64,000 bases of DNA from Viscum album (lineage: Eukaryota; Streptophyta; Magnoliopsida; Santalales; Viscaceae). The notes under the pieces are model-generated. The model was not told the origin of the DNA. It did no database searches and saw only the letters and a program-made list of their open reading frames with translations. Both the position numbers and the translations under genes were made by a program. The DNA is taken from the NCBI GenBank assembly GCA_963277665.1, contig OY728120.1:424024138-424088137 (forward strand). Direction: 5' to 3'. This document shows, one piece after another, positions 10,932-22,745 of the stretch. Each line of letters starts with the position of its first letter. Within the stretch, counting starts at the first letter, position 1.

Positions 10932-10999
10932 GAGAACGATATCATCGCTCGTGCGTACGTACGGACTACCGTCTCCACGACGCGATGAGATTCATTCTC
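10932..10999 (+). repeat. Hairpin module b, right LARD-1 LTR
   Basis: The best-preserved copy in the window. The arms are CATCGCTCGTG and CACGACGCGATG, the lead-in is GCGTACGTACGG and the core is ACGGACTACCGT (from 10961), with outer arms GAGAACGA and TCATTCTC. Confidence 0.85.
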
Positions 11000-11131
11000 A
11001 ATGATTAACCATTCATGAATGATTATAAAGTATATATAATAAGTAATAATGAAATATATGACATAATAATGATACTGGATTTATGTATATTTATATGTAT
11101 GTCATCTACTTAATTCCATTCAATTCAATAA

Positions 11132-11197
11132 GGAAATGAAAATAGCGTTCATGCGTACGTACGGCCTACCGTCTCCATGAACGGTGTATTTCTTTCC
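11132..11197 (+). repeat. Hairpin module c, right LARD-1 LTR
   Basis: Core ACGGCCTACCGT (from 11161). Inner arms GTTCATG and CATGAAC are perfect here; they are imperfect in the left LTR. Confidence 0.82.
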
Positions 11198-12805
11198 ATT
11201 TATCGATATTATATATATATATATATATCTTCTGAATATATATTATATATAAATCATGTTTTACATTCTGGATATAAGTAATCATGATCCAAGTAATCAT
11301 ATTAATAATTACAAGTTAAAACCCGAACGACAAATGAGACGATTTTACCCAAAACGCTACTTCAACATGAATTTACAAAATAACGGGTAATATAAAGTCA
11401 TAAGTGGACCATATATGATATAATAACAATGAATATGATTCTATGATAAGTCAATAAAATTATTTAAATCATTATACAGGGGGTTCAGATACGTACGAAG
11501 CATATCGGACCTAAGGTAAGGGATAATTTATCAATCTCATTTTTATCCGAGATTGTTTATTCGTAAGTATTTACTGGGGTTATCTCTATCATCTAAGCCC
11601 ATGTTTTCTAAAAATGGTTTCATGTATGTTTAATGTCCTTTTTACCCATTTTTTACTTTTACTACATGTTATGTAAGGATTATTTCTTTTTTTTATGTTA
11701 CGAGGTACTTTTTGACCTTTTCGACAAAAGTGCGAGAAAATTGTTATTTTTAACTTATACGGCGTGAATAGATTTTTACGGTTTAATAACGCCTCATTTT
11801 CATAAAGCATCCTCTAAAAGGTTTCAGGATTATTTTCAAAAAACCCTTTTCTTTTAAAAGTACATGCCATTTTTCGAAAAGAAAATTATTTTGAAGAAGA
11901 ATGGATATTTTCCTCAAGAATTATTTTCACGTGTTTTTATCAAAACTATTTTCCATCTAAAATGACATTATTTCATATGTGTATGTTTCAAGTATAATGT
12001 CTCTATGGGTTCACTTTTCTTATGAAGAAATGATATGCATTTATTTATATGGATTATGTTATTATGGCATGATGTTTAAGAATCTCATTCTATTACATGG
12101 GTTATGCTATGATGTATGATTTATGATTTTGTGACACATGAAAGAATGATTTCATTATGAGATGGGTGGGACCTATATCTCCCTCCAATGCATTGGGTAA
12201 ATATTTATATCTCATGAGATAGACATGGCTGGAATGACATGTTAAACCGGTTTAGTAATACAGGACTAGAACGAAGAGTGAACTCAATTCAGAAAGGGAC
12301 TTTCTCCACTAAGATGGTATTGGCAGAAATGCCTTGGCTACTATGGAAATCATATCACATGATTAATGGTTTCCACAATTACATGTTTGATTCCCATGCT
12401 ATTTTATCATGATTTATGTTCCATTATGATCTATGCCTTATGTACTTCCATGTTTTATGTCGTTGATCAAGATTTTGATGTTTAAACTTTTTGTTCATGT
12501 TTTTAAGTTCAAATGTATATGGTATGTTTTATTTTATCCATGCTTACCCTTACTGAGCATTTGAGCTCACCCTTTTTATGTTTTATTTTCCCCCAGGATT
12601 AAAATAAAGGTTTTAGGTAAGGAAACAAAAAGTTGAAGATCTTTATGGGAGATGTTGAAGATCTTTCAACATGATTAGAAGTTTACGTTCCAAGTTTCCA
12701 AAGACACTAAACTATTACAGTCCTTGTGTGTCTGTTTTTGTTATGTAATAAGTATTCCGAAAAAGTAATGTAATATCTATGTACGTCAAGCATTGGGTCT
12801 CTACA

Positions 12806-12810
12806 ACTGG
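12806..12810. repeat. Target site duplication of LARD-1, right copy (ACTGG)
   Basis: Matches 978-982; see that entry. Confidence 0.95.
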
Positions 12811-13130
12811 TGGACTTTCTGCCCACTACATTGCCAGCCCAGTCAGTATCAGAAAATGTTGATAATTCACTGTATCTTCCTGCAGCAAAGTATAAGCCAC
12901 AATTGTGAGTACCTTGAGTATAACTCATGATTCTTTTTACTGTTGTCATATGTTCCTCCTTTGGATTACTCGGAAGTAGGGCCACTAGACAGGTTGCAAA
13001 GGCAATATCTGGTCGTGTTGCTATCAGGTATAATAGGCTCCCAATTATCCTCCTATACAGAGTGGGGTCTACAAATACCCCATCCTCATGAATTCCGGGT
13101 TTGGTTCCAACTGAAAATTCAACGAATCAA
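12811..13130 (-). pseudogene. Copia pol, end of RT and first half of RNase H
   Basis: Minus-strand translation gives the copia RT to RNase H link: FVEFSVGTKPG, then DPTLYRRIIGSLLYLIATRPDIAF (the conserved YRxxxGSLxYL and TRPDI blocks), then ALLPSNPKEEHMTTVKRIMSY, and FSDTDWAGNVVGRKSTS with the catalytic D of DTDWAG. The frame runs on into the segment at 561-977 once LARD-1 and one ACTGG are removed. Upstream of about 13130 homology ends abruptly where Ty3 element B begins, so the rest of this copia pol is missing. The frame is open here; most stops lie in the other half. Confidence 0.9.
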
Positions 13131-13149
13131 TCCTATATGATTCATGTAC

Positions 13150-13353
13150 CATTGTTCCCTGCAACAGGTGACTCAAGATTCCGAGTAGACAAGAGGGTAA
13201 TCATGGTCCTAGTGAATGGATACGTCGGCCGCCCATACCAACACTAGAATCCCTGGCATGAGAGCCGCTCTTGAGATACTTTGACCCTAGTTCCCTAAAC
13301 AAAAGCAAGACCTTTTTAAGGAAACTTATGAACAATGCCCCAAGGGAATAACC
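13150..13353 (-). pseudogene. Leader and possible gag start of Ty3 element B (truncated)
   Basis: Minus-strand sequence downstream of a Met-type primer site. A short readable stretch (RDSSVGMGGRRIHSLGP, near 13200-13255) looks like a basic gag N-terminus but has no intact frame. The element breaks off near 13140-13150 against copia RT sequence. Which of the two was inserted or deleted cannot be decided from this window. Confidence 0.4.
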
Positions 13354-13366
13354 CCTTTGATACCAA
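13354..13366 (-). promoter_or_regulatory. Primer binding site of Ty3 element B
   Basis: Minus strand TTGGTATCAAAGG follows GGGTCGTGAAAA. It matches the initiator-Met primer site TGGTATCAGAG with one change. It marks the 3' end of the LTR to its right. Confidence 0.75.
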
Positions 13367-14206
13367 TTTTTCACGACCCAACCCGTATCAGTGCTTGAGC
13401 CGTAACTACCCCAAGCCCACCTTTATAGGCTAGGGGCTAGCGACTGGTGCCGAAGGAACGAAAAACTAGGGGAGGCCTTTTCCCAAGAAACCGTACACAC
13501 ACATGAAGCCAACTCAATGCAAAAGCGTATAGGAAAAGAAAGAAAGATACAAAACTAGTATAAAAGGGAAACCAAACTTATATGCATAAACCTCTAAATA
13601 GTACAAGTAAAAGAAAAGTAAAGCTGAAAGGGAATGAGGGGAATTACACAACCAACTAGAAAAGTGCCACAAGCCAAAAACATGTGAAAAAAGTAAAACT
13701 GGGAGAGCCCCACTCCGAAATCCCAAGCTACGACAACCACCCACGATGCGATCACCCCGTATCTCTAAGATCCTTTGATATCAAGATCAACCTATCTGTA
13801 GTCTACAAGGGAACACCAAATGTGGGAAAATCCCAAGAAGGGGTGATTATAAGAATACTTAGTAGGATGCCTCGAAAGCTCGAGTGACTAGATAGAGAGG
13901 TACTAAAGAGGGGATTAGTAAGACACATAACAGAAGATAACTAGTATGGGAACAAGGTACAATAAAATTGATCAGGAGTACAACTCAACCAAACAAGAGA
14001 GTGAAAGTCTACTCATCCAAACACAAGGAGATAAAAACAGTGAAATGATGAACTCTCCATCAAATATTTTCTACCTATAGTAGGATATTGGACTCATCTA
14101 CCCACAAGAAGCTCAACAAGGAAAGCATGTGGCATACCCTACACATCTTCGCCTCTCTTGGAAGGGGAGTATAAAAATCCCAAGGAGTGGGATCTGGAAA
14201 CAAGAT

Positions 14207-14252
14207 AAATAAATAAATATATTTATTTATTTACATGCGTGTGTGTGTGTGT
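14207..14252. repeat. Microsatellite: AAAT/ATTT palindrome and GT repeat
   Basis: AAATAAATAAATA runs into TATTTATTTATTT as a near-perfect palindrome and is followed by a (GT)n tract, interrupted once. Confidence 0.85.
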
Positions 14253-14620
14253 CTGTGTGCTCAATCAAAGAAACCCAAACAAGGGAGTAAGGGGATCTCC
14301 ATCTCACAGCTCAACCCAAGAATGTGAGTATCCAATAGTTCCAAGTAAAACCACCTGCAATGCCTGACACATCATGAAATCTGCCCAGGAAGCCCAAGTC
14401 AAAGGGACCCAAATCACCACACATCGATTCTATCTACTTTGGGTGGCACTTACTCACCCACACAGTTTTAGGTCACATCCAAAAGACGCATCTCAGTGTG
14501 GAAAGTTCCCCTCTTCGTTGTGTGTCCTTAGGAAATTCGAACCATGCCTCTCCACCATTTCAAATTGTTGAGGGTCTTCTCTAAACCATAGAGAACTAAA
14601 CTACTTGGCTAGCTGGGAGG

Positions 14621-14790
14621 GCAACCTGATATATCCTCTGGGACTACACTCTAGGTTATCCTTATATCTCATTGTTCACTACTCTCTGGGTCATCCCCGT
14701 ATCTCATCAGGTACTACGCTCTGTGTTAGCCCGGTATCTCGTCATGGACTATGCTCTGGGTCATCCCTGTATATCCTTGGGGACTACGCT
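14621..14790 (-). repeat. 35-bp tandem repeat in LTR of Ty3 element B
   Basis: About five degenerate units of 35 bp, each like CATCCC-GTATCTCATCAGG-ACTACGCTCTGGGT on the plus strand. Unit starts lie near 14621, 14657, 14692, 14727 and 14762. Confidence 0.85.
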
Positions 14791-14840
14791 ACCTAGCCGG
14801 GCCGAAGGGTCATCCCAGAACTGCACCTGTCATACTTGTT

Positions 14841-15105
14841 GGATGGTACCTCTCAGAAAGCACTAAGGATCATTGGAAATACCTACTAGACGGTACCTCT
14901 TAGAAAAACATAGAGGAACAGTGATCATCCCTGCTGGATGGTACGACTTGGAAAAGAATCGAGGAACTCTAATCATCCCTGTTGGTTGGTAAGTCTTAAA
15001 AAGGCATCAAGGAATTCTGATCATCAATGCTAGATGGTACCTCTCAGAAATCACTGAGGAACACTGGCCATCCCAACTAGATTACACCTCTCAGAAAACA
15101 AGCCG
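14841..15105 (-). repeat. 48-bp tandem repeat in LTR of Ty3 element B
   Basis: About five and a half degenerate units. Starts lie at 14841, 14889, 14936, 14984, 15032 and 15079, all variants of GGATGGTACCTCTCAGAAA followed by GAGGAA and ATCATCCCTG. It is adjacent to, but unrelated to, the 35-bp block. Confidence 0.85.
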
Positions 15106-16225
15106 CTGTAGTCATCGGGTGTTACCCCGAATAAGCGTCAGACCCTGAACATCTCCCATCATATCTCAAAATCCACTACTGCGGGAACCATTACATACTA
15201 CATGAAAAAATACTCCATATAGGCTACTCATATGCCAAAATATGAGTCTAAAATAAGGTGATACGAGAGATAGAATATTCATAAAGTGGTACAAGGTGCG
15301 TGTGGGGACCACACGTTGTGTGGACTCGCCTCTTCACTTGGCTGTATAACTTTCCATTATCAGTTACTAAACTACAAATCAAGTAACCCTTAGGTGTTCT
15401 AGTGTACTCCCAGAGTACATGATATCTCTAGCCAATAAAGCTGATGAGAATTCATTCCTCGCTATTAAACTGAAGGGTTAAAAAATAATTTTACTCGCAT
15501 TCATCCTCAAATGGAACTGGATAACCAAACAGATCACACTGATGCGATCCTTAGAGAAAAACACCCAATGCCAACTATTTATTCACCCTGAATAAACATC
15601 TGATGGAAATTTCATAGATCGTCACATTGCGCTTCAATTGTATTATGTGAGAGTTACGACCAATGCAATATTCCGCAACAAAAATAATAATATTGGGGTC
15701 TTTTGTGGGCCTGAGACACAAATCAGAATTTAATATTCAACCTTAGACTTAAATCGAATGTCTTAAAGAATGTGTTATATCTCAGATGACATCAAGTCAA
15801 TCAGACGTCGCATGTGAGAGTTAGAGCTTGTCGGAGATTTAATAATAATATATTATTATTATTTGAGCGTTTCAGGTACCCAATCTGAAAACCCCAAAAA
15901 GACATCCAATAATGGAATCAGAATGTCCGTCTCAAAATGAGGGTCATACTGTTATTAAAGATTCATCGAAACAAGGTCACAAAGAGGAGTTATGGACAAA
16001 TTATGTTTTAATAACCAAAAATAATAATATTTTTTATAATATTGTTATTATTATTTATAATTTATTTTTCTAAAATCTCATGTCCTTGATAAGGCACGCA
16101 CAAGCCAAATGTGGTGCCTCCTTTTTCTTTGACTTCATGCCCACCATGCCCCATTCACATTACTTAAATAAAATAATATATCATTATCATTAATTTATAA
16201 TAATATATGGGAATGAGACTCACCT

Positions 16226-16233
16226 CTTATATA
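16226..16233 (-). promoter_or_regulatory. Putative TATA box of Ty3 element B LTR
   Basis: Minus strand TATATAAG in GGGTATATAAGAGG. The complementary strand also contains TTATATA, so direction is chosen from the LTR orientation. Confidence 0.45.
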
Positions 16234-16587
16234 CCCAGCACAAGGCCCTCCAGTTTCACGATTTTCTTCTGCAACAGAAACCCTAATTTCACACAACTCC
16301 CACAATCAGCGCCTCCTTCTCACTGGGTGGGCTTCCCCCTCACCGGTAACACCTCACCATGACTGAAACACCATACCACTCCAATGGCCAGCCCTGGCAA
16401 TGTGACCCCATCGTAGTGTATGGACTTTATCGCACATGGGTTCTTGGATTCACACCGCCCCCACTGAAACCGTTTTCCACTATAGTAGATCTCATATCTA
16501 GGGTGACCAAGTCTCACCATCGATCATGGCCTTCACTCAATCCAATCTTCAATACATTTTTATTATATCCTATCTAAGAATATAACA

Positions 16588-17760
16588 CCTCGACCTCATA
16601 GTATATCTCATATTCATATCCATGGAATGAAATTGTTGCATCCATGATTTTTTACGTAGTGATTTATTGTAGGGTATTTTTCAAACCGCCAACACAAATA
16701 AATTTAGATGATCAACAGGTGAAGCAAAAAATGAAAATTAACAAATTTTAGGAATAACCTCAATTATTGTTCGAGTTACCCTTGATTCATTTCCGTTAGA
16801 ATGATAAACTAATAACAGTAACAATAATTAGTAAACTGATAACACAATTTATTTAAATTTTTGGATCGCACAATGTGGCATAGATTGAAGATTCAATTAT
16901 CAACATGCTCAATGTTTAATCAATGGTGTAGAGGCACCAAACAAGAGTCCTACATTGATTTGATCATTCATAGCTGATGGAGGACATGTTTCTAGACGAA
17001 TTAGGGGGATCCGTTGTGTTCACCGCTTCCTGATCTGTCAAGAATCAAAGGTTCGTCATCGTTTGTTCTATATTCGTCAATGGGAAGGAGATGAGAGGAA
17101 GGGTGGGTATTCCATCGTTGTCCAAACTAAATTATGAGGTTAACCCCCTCTAAAAAATTTATTTATAACCTATAATTAGGTAAAAAGTGTTTCTAATCAA
17201 ATAATTAAATAAAACATGATTTAGTTATTTATTTCTTTTCCCATGATGTTGCATAAGTCGAACACCTAATGCAGACAAAGGTTATACCCTTCCTAGCGTA
17301 AAGCTTACATTTCAAGCTCATCAGTGGTCTCAGATTTCTCATTCAAGCCTTCATCCATGAGTTATTTGGGTTTTAGATATTAAATATATAAATTAATAAT
17401 TTAATTAATCAATTTAACACCCCTCCAATGAGCGAGGGGTCTTAACACCCCACAACGACATATTTTATGTTGCACCTAGGAGAAACACTATGTTTTGGAC
17501 CCAACCATGATCTTGGATCTCATTCTGATCAACCATTTAAGAGATATCGCTTTTTCATTAGTTAACCATGTCTGTGTAATATAACGACAATTAACATTTT
17601 TATAAAATTAATTCAAGGCACACCGATCCTCATAATTTCACATCATCTCAACACCCAACTCTAGAAATATTCTTATAAATATTTCAAAGTCTTATTAGAA
17701 AAAAAACAGGTCACTACAAATATTGATTGATAATAAATAATTTAATTTGGAACAAAAATA
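16588..17760. other. Unassigned A+T-rich DNA
   Basis: Flank to the right of the Ty3 element B LTR. A less A+T-rich patch at 16900-17110 and the string AACACCCCTCCAATGAGCGAGGGGT near 17420 hint at further old LTR pieces, but no boundary, frame or partner copy could be found. Confidence 0.4.
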
Positions 17761-17799
17761 TCTTCATGTTATATAATGTCGCATAGTACTATATAAGAT

Positions 17800-18860
17800 G
17801 TGGGTGAAGATGGAAGGAATGAAATGTCACTCAAATAAAGTTATGACTCTCAAGGATATAGATAATATTAATATAATCAATGATAAGAGTGATAAAGAAT
17901 TATGTGATGAATTTCTCCAATGTATATCAAGAAATATTAATTGATGAAATGTTATATTTCCAATAAAACAACAATTTTAGTGTTTTATGTGAAATAATGT
18001 GATTGTATAAAAATGAGGTGACAAAGGAGCATGATGGAGAATGTAATAATCCTTATTTCTCACAAAAATGATAAATTATGTTTTCCTTAAAAGGAAAGAA
18101 AAATATAGAAATATATCTAAAAATAAATTCATGCGGATCATTTTTATTGAGTTAGGAAGAAAATAATGAATTTTTTTCATTAATGAAGTTTTAACTAAAC
18201 TTAATTCAAATTAAAAATATTCTATAATGGAAACAGTGGAAAATAATCAATCCAGAAAAGATGAAATATATCATACCGAAATAATATTTGATTTAAAATT
18301 ATAACACGAAGGTATATTTAAGAAAATGGGTATTCAATAGAAGAAGAATATCAATATTTGGGGATAGATGAAATAATACACTATGTATAATAACAATATT
18401 TAATATAAAATCAAAAAATTAGAGAGTATTGTGGAATATCATGTTACAATATAATAAAACTAAAGAGAAGTAGTTTACTTCAAGATAAATATTGGGTAAT
18501 AAACTTCGGTTATCTATCATGTTAATGATTTAACTAAATATTGGTGGAAAAGGATTTAAAAACATGTATAAGAAGGGGATACATTCAAGAATAAGTAGGA
18601 AGTTGAATTAAAATCTATAGAATCTATGAAGAATATTTAATTAGGAAATGTTTTGGATGAAGCAATAGAGATATTTTAAAGTGGGACTTGAAATTTAGAA
18701 AATTTCTTGAATGATAAATGACCTAATTCCATTGGAAGTATTAGACTGGGATATTATGTTGATTTATCCAATAATGTGACACATGAACAGTAAATGGTAA
18801 ATATAATTTAGATTTTTTACCTCTTGGATCATTAATGGAGTTATTGGGTTTCAAGGTAAA
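17800..18860 (+). pseudogene. Very decayed copia-like internal sequence
   Basis: Plus-strand remnants broken by stops every few codons. SNKVMTLKDIDNI, near 17832, resembles a copia Gag segment. YWVINFGY near 18498, followed in another frame by HVNDLTKYW, resembles the protease active-site region with the aspartate lost. The end of the stretch (TCAAGGTAAAAAATGGGTAT, 18851-18870) looks like a degraded purine tract next to an LTR start. Identification is weak and rests on pattern only. Confidence 0.35.
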
Positions 18861-18870
18861 AAATGGGTAT

Positions 18871-20880
18871 TGTTGGGAGGATAGACCATGGCACATAGTT
18901 AGTGAACGATTTAATTAATCATGTAGTAATATATATGAGGGTATATAGATGGTGAAAGTAAGTTATTTCATGTTTTGGTATTAGTTTATCAAACCATGAG
19001 ACACCCAGGGGTAAAAATGCAACCCATTTTTGGTTGGAGAGTGTCACCTTCATAGTTAGCCCTTAGTTTTACAAACTATGTGGTTGAACCATGTTTTTTG
19101 TCTAGGTCAAAGAAAAATTGTGTTTTTACCTTTTTCCCTCGATATAATTTATAACATTTGTCCTCATTTTTCTTCTCCTATCACATGAATTTACTCATCC
19201 TTATTTGTGAATCACCCCCTCTCCTTTACTAGTGATTTCTCATTAGATTTAAATTTTTTTGGCATTAGGTTAGATAATTTCATCATGGTTCTTTCCCCCT
19301 TCCCCATTTTTGTTTCTTATTCATCAATTTTAATTGAATTTTGGAACCGTATGGGTGATTATAGATCAATATAGTGTGTTTTATAGGGGGTTTGATTTTA
19401 TTTTTTATGGATATGGTGTGTAAGGACTTTATCTTCCTTTCATAGGTGGCTATCATCAAATGTAATAAGGTTGGGACTGAATCCAATATTGGTGTCTCTA
19501 TTTAATGGTTTATTTCCATGGAATACCTATAAACCTCTAATTGGATTTTGTTTTTTTATTTAAATTGACATTTAAATTAATTATTCTTGATGAATATTCA
19601 ATGTTTGATGTTCTTCATGGATTGGATTGAAAATTTTGGTCTCAAAAGTGGGGTTTTTAAATAGATGTGGCATGTATTCATTCCATGTGTTTGTTAAAAT
19701 GTATCAAATAGGTTTTTTGATTTGAAAATGGTTTTAAAGTGTTTTTAGAAATGGTTTACCTTGGTAATTTTTTTTGATAAAATTGGTGTGTTTGTAATAA
19801 AATAGATTTTGATATAACTAATTTGATATGGTAAGATGTTTCTGATCGTTTTGGAAATGAGTCGCACATGGGTTAACCAGTGTGTGGGAAAGGGGCTTAT
19901 TTGAGGGACTATGTTAGCCTCTTGTGGGAAGACAATGCAATATTACACATTAGTTTTTTGAGAGGTCGTCCGATCCATCAGTGCGGGGACAATGTGATCC
20001 TCAAATTTGGTTTCCAAGTCCACGAGAGCCTTTGGGTAGGAAGACCATGAGATTTTCTATGATGGTTACTGAGAGTCCATTAGATCTCTCTGAATTTGGA
20101 AATAGGAAGACAATGTGATCTTCAATTTTTTTAGACAGCTATCACACTTTTTTAATCACTTGCATTAGTCCTAATGGTTAGATCCCTCGGTGAAAATTAC
20201 TCATGATAACTTGGTTTATATGATATAAATCCACTTTATTAGTTCTATTTTTATTATATTAGATATGTTATTCATTTTTTCAATTGATGTTATTACATGT
20301 TTTTTACATTATTCTCTCTTTTCATTATGATTTATTTGTTATTTTGAGAATTTTTTACATTTTGGTTATTCTTATCTACCAGATTAATGTTTTATTTTTA
20401 TTTTAGAAACCATATTTTTATGAAAAATAAAAAAATGGAATTAAATGGGTTTAATTAAAAATAATATTCCCCAAAATAGGATTAGTTTTGAATGTATTTT
20501 AAAACTATAATATTGGTTTTCATGGGAAAATAATTATATATATTAATGGTGGAATCTTACTGGGATTCCTGCCTCACACATTTATTTGGACATTGTTTAT
20601 TTGTTGATTTCATTATACAATAAACATGTGAAGGAAAGGGAACCATGTACCAGGGTGGATATTCTTGATTACTATGGTCTGTTGGTTGATTAAGTATATA
20701 TGGCCTCAATGATTTAGTAATTACAGATTCATTTTGGGATTTTGAATATTTTTTATATATGTTTAGACCATTTTGTAATTTTTCCCTTACTTGTGAGTTT
20801 TTTGGATTTTTTGGGATACCATGTGTTTATTTTCAGTTGTATCTTGTTCTATATATGATATGATGTTAATATATATGACA
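18871..20880 (+). repeat. LTR-like segment, copia type
   Basis: Begins TGTTGGGAGGATAG directly after the degraded purine tract, a common junction in copia elements. Inside are degenerate phrases built on GGGAAGACAATGTGATCTTC (near 19925, 19985, 20035 and 20105). The right end is not defined: no clear primer site was found between 20500 and 21250. Whether it is the 3' LTR of the decayed copy on its left or the 5' LTR of the one on its right is undecided. Confidence 0.4.
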
Positions 20881-21714
20881 TCTTCTTAGTCTTCATTACA
20901 TATTATTGATGATTTTTCACTTTTCAATGACTCTGATGATATTGGAATGCGTATATAGTTTCAGGGATGGTTCATACCAGTTTACTGTGGAAAAAACTTT
21001 AAAAATGGATAGTTTATTTCCCCTTGTAATTTTTACTAGCCCATGGTTATTGGGAACATGCAACATGTTATATATAGGGTCATATTAGGTGATGATTTGT
21101 GTCAAACTAGGTTGGTCCGTTAAGAATTACCTAAATGAAACAAAATACTTAATGTATTCAAAAAATATTATTTAAAATTTTGAACCCAATCCTTGATAGT
21201 CATTAGAACCCCAAAATCTACATTGATGATTTGAAAACATTGTCTAAAAAAGATAAGATATTTTAATTAATGAAGAATAAATTTTATGGGTATTTAGGTC
21301 ACACCATATCTATTTTTGATGAGGTGAGATGTTATCTAAAAGATGAGGCATCCAAAAGAATATAATGGAGCATTAGAAGATATCATTTATACTAAAGAAG
21401 AATATATTTTAATGGGGGAATGTTACCATTGGTCTTATATTGGTCATAAAGTGTGTGATTATAGTTAATGATGTATTACCATTAGAGGCACAAGGAGAAT
21501 GGAAAGGAAAGATATAAATACTATCTCATTGGAGAATAAATTTAATCAATTAAAATAAAAATGGGGAACATCAGTGAACATGTTAAAATAAATGAGGAGA
21601 GAGCCACTTATGTAACACATCAATTTGGAATTTCATAGAAGGAGAAGAAAGAGTGCGATGAAAAGGATATCTTATCAAATATTTTTCTAAAGGTGAGAAA
21701 TAGTAGTGAAACAA

Positions 21715-22745
21715 AGATAATTTATAGTGGTTGTTCATCCTATATAATGGGAAATTATTATTTAGTAAAGAACATAAATAATCTTGTGTATAAAATGGTT
21801 TAATTTTTAATTAATTGAGTCTTAAAGATTAATGGAATCAGTAAAATAAGGCTAGCTAAAGAATAATTGAATAATATTGATTTCATCTGTTTGAATGGGA
21901 TTTGACATAACCCATTGTGTGTGATTAAATGTTGAAAATGATGACTCAATGTCATATTCAATTACTTTTACCATTTAATAAAATTATTTTTTTATTTTAT
22001 TGATTCAAAGATATATTAATTAGGGTGATCTCTATTAAGTGGAATCCAATGAAAAATCCTATTCCCAAATGATGGGAGATGAAAATAACATGTGGAATAA
22101 ATTAAATGGTAATTTAAACTAACAAATCATTGAAAATAACTAAAATTGTGTAGTGTTGATCAATATACCTACTCTAAAGAGAGAAATGGAAAAAACATGT
22201 AATGAATGTATGAGAGGAAATATGGTGAATAGAACATTCAATATAAATAATAAGTTAGATTAAAATTTTCCTGATAATGTTTGTATTGATGTGTGTGGTC
22301 TCATGACATATATAGGAACAATAGTTGATAGGTACTTTAATCTAAAATCTGGGGATAGAGTGTGTCAAAAGGTGATGAAGTTTACTTGAGAATAAAAATG
22401 GAAGGATTATGAAAGTATTATGATCAGATAATGGTATAAAGTAAAAATTAATTAATGTAGATAACAACATATATAAACATTAAATTAAATATCACGTGTC
22501 ATTTGTGAGAAATTCACCATGAAATGGATTCATCAAAAGGAGGAATGGTTGAGTGAAAACCAAGGAAAATACACTACTCATTAAGAGTAGAATTTCCAAG
22601 AAAATTAGGAAATAAATAGTAAAAGTAGAAATGTATACAAATAATAGTGATTATTTAAAAAAAATAATGGCATATATAATACCATATGAAACAATAATAT
22701 ACATACCTTTTTCATGTTTAAAATTCATAGTGGTTTTTTAGGGAA
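21715..22745 (+). pseudogene. Copia protease, GAG-pre-integrase and integrase remnant
   Basis: Three blocks occur in polyprotein order on the plus strand. Near 21720, YSGCSSYIMGNYYLVKNI matches the protease DSGCSxHMTGN block with the catalytic D changed to Y. At 22165-22347, LKREMEKTCNECMRGNM matches the GAG-pre-integrase CxxC block, followed by NVCIDVCGLM with the first integrase aspartate and VDRYFNL. Near 22424, SDNG carries the second aspartate, and KYHVSFVRNSP with NGFIKRRNG corresponds to the PYSPQQNGVAERKNR block, its catalytic E replaced by K. Stops and frame changes are frequent. Integrase would insert the cDNA. Family assignment is secure from the ordered motifs, although overall similarity is low. 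Confidence 0.72.

Larger units (their letters stand above)
983..12805 (+). mobile_element. LARD-1: giant-LTR non-autonomous Ty3-related element
   Basis: A complete insertion of 11,823 bp. It consists of LTR 983-5780 (4,798 bp), internal region 5781-8027 (2,247 bp) and LTR 8028-12805 (4,778 bp). The LTRs begin TGTAATAACC, end CTCTACA, and align almost end to end with scattered substitutions and small indels. The signals are in order: Met-type primer site just inside the left LTR, purine tract just outside the right LTR, and a 5-bp ACTGG duplication outside both. The internal DNA encodes only a short gag remnant with zinc knuckles. There is no protease, reverse transcriptase or integrase. LTRs above 4 kb without pol define LARDs (large retrotransposon derivatives), which move with enzymes supplied in trans. 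A diverged relative, LARD-2, lies at 42754-53285. Confidence 0.95.
8028..12805 (+). repeat. LARD-1 right (3') LTR
   Basis: Starts TGTAATAACCTGAG and ends GGGTCTCTACA. It is collinear with the left LTR over its whole length (4,778 against 4,798 bp). It retains more CG dinucleotides in the hairpin modules than the left copy. Confidence 0.95.
13367..16587 (-). repeat. 5' LTR of Ty3 element B
   Basis: An LTR of about 3.2 kb on the minus strand. It ends …GGGTCGTGAAAAA next to the primer site at 13354-13366. The proposed start is TGTTATATTCTTAG at 16587, though the terminal CA is degraded. A minus-strand TATATAAG at 16226-16233 lies ~350 bp from the start, leaving a very long transcribed R-U5 part. 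It is less A+T-rich than the rest of the window and has two internal tandem-repeat blocks. The start is inferred from TG and the promoter position only; no second LTR is in the window to confirm it. Confidence 0.6.

Noticed and set aside
14621..15105. CRISPR-like array.
   Set aside because: Units are directly adjacent and diverged, without unique spacers, and the DNA is plant nuclear LTR sequence.
16320..16577. Overlapping 66- and 72-residue frames, considered as a host gene exon near a TATA box.
   Set aside because: They fall within the U3 end of the Ty3 element B LTR, do not resemble a known protein, and have no splice-site or codon-use support.
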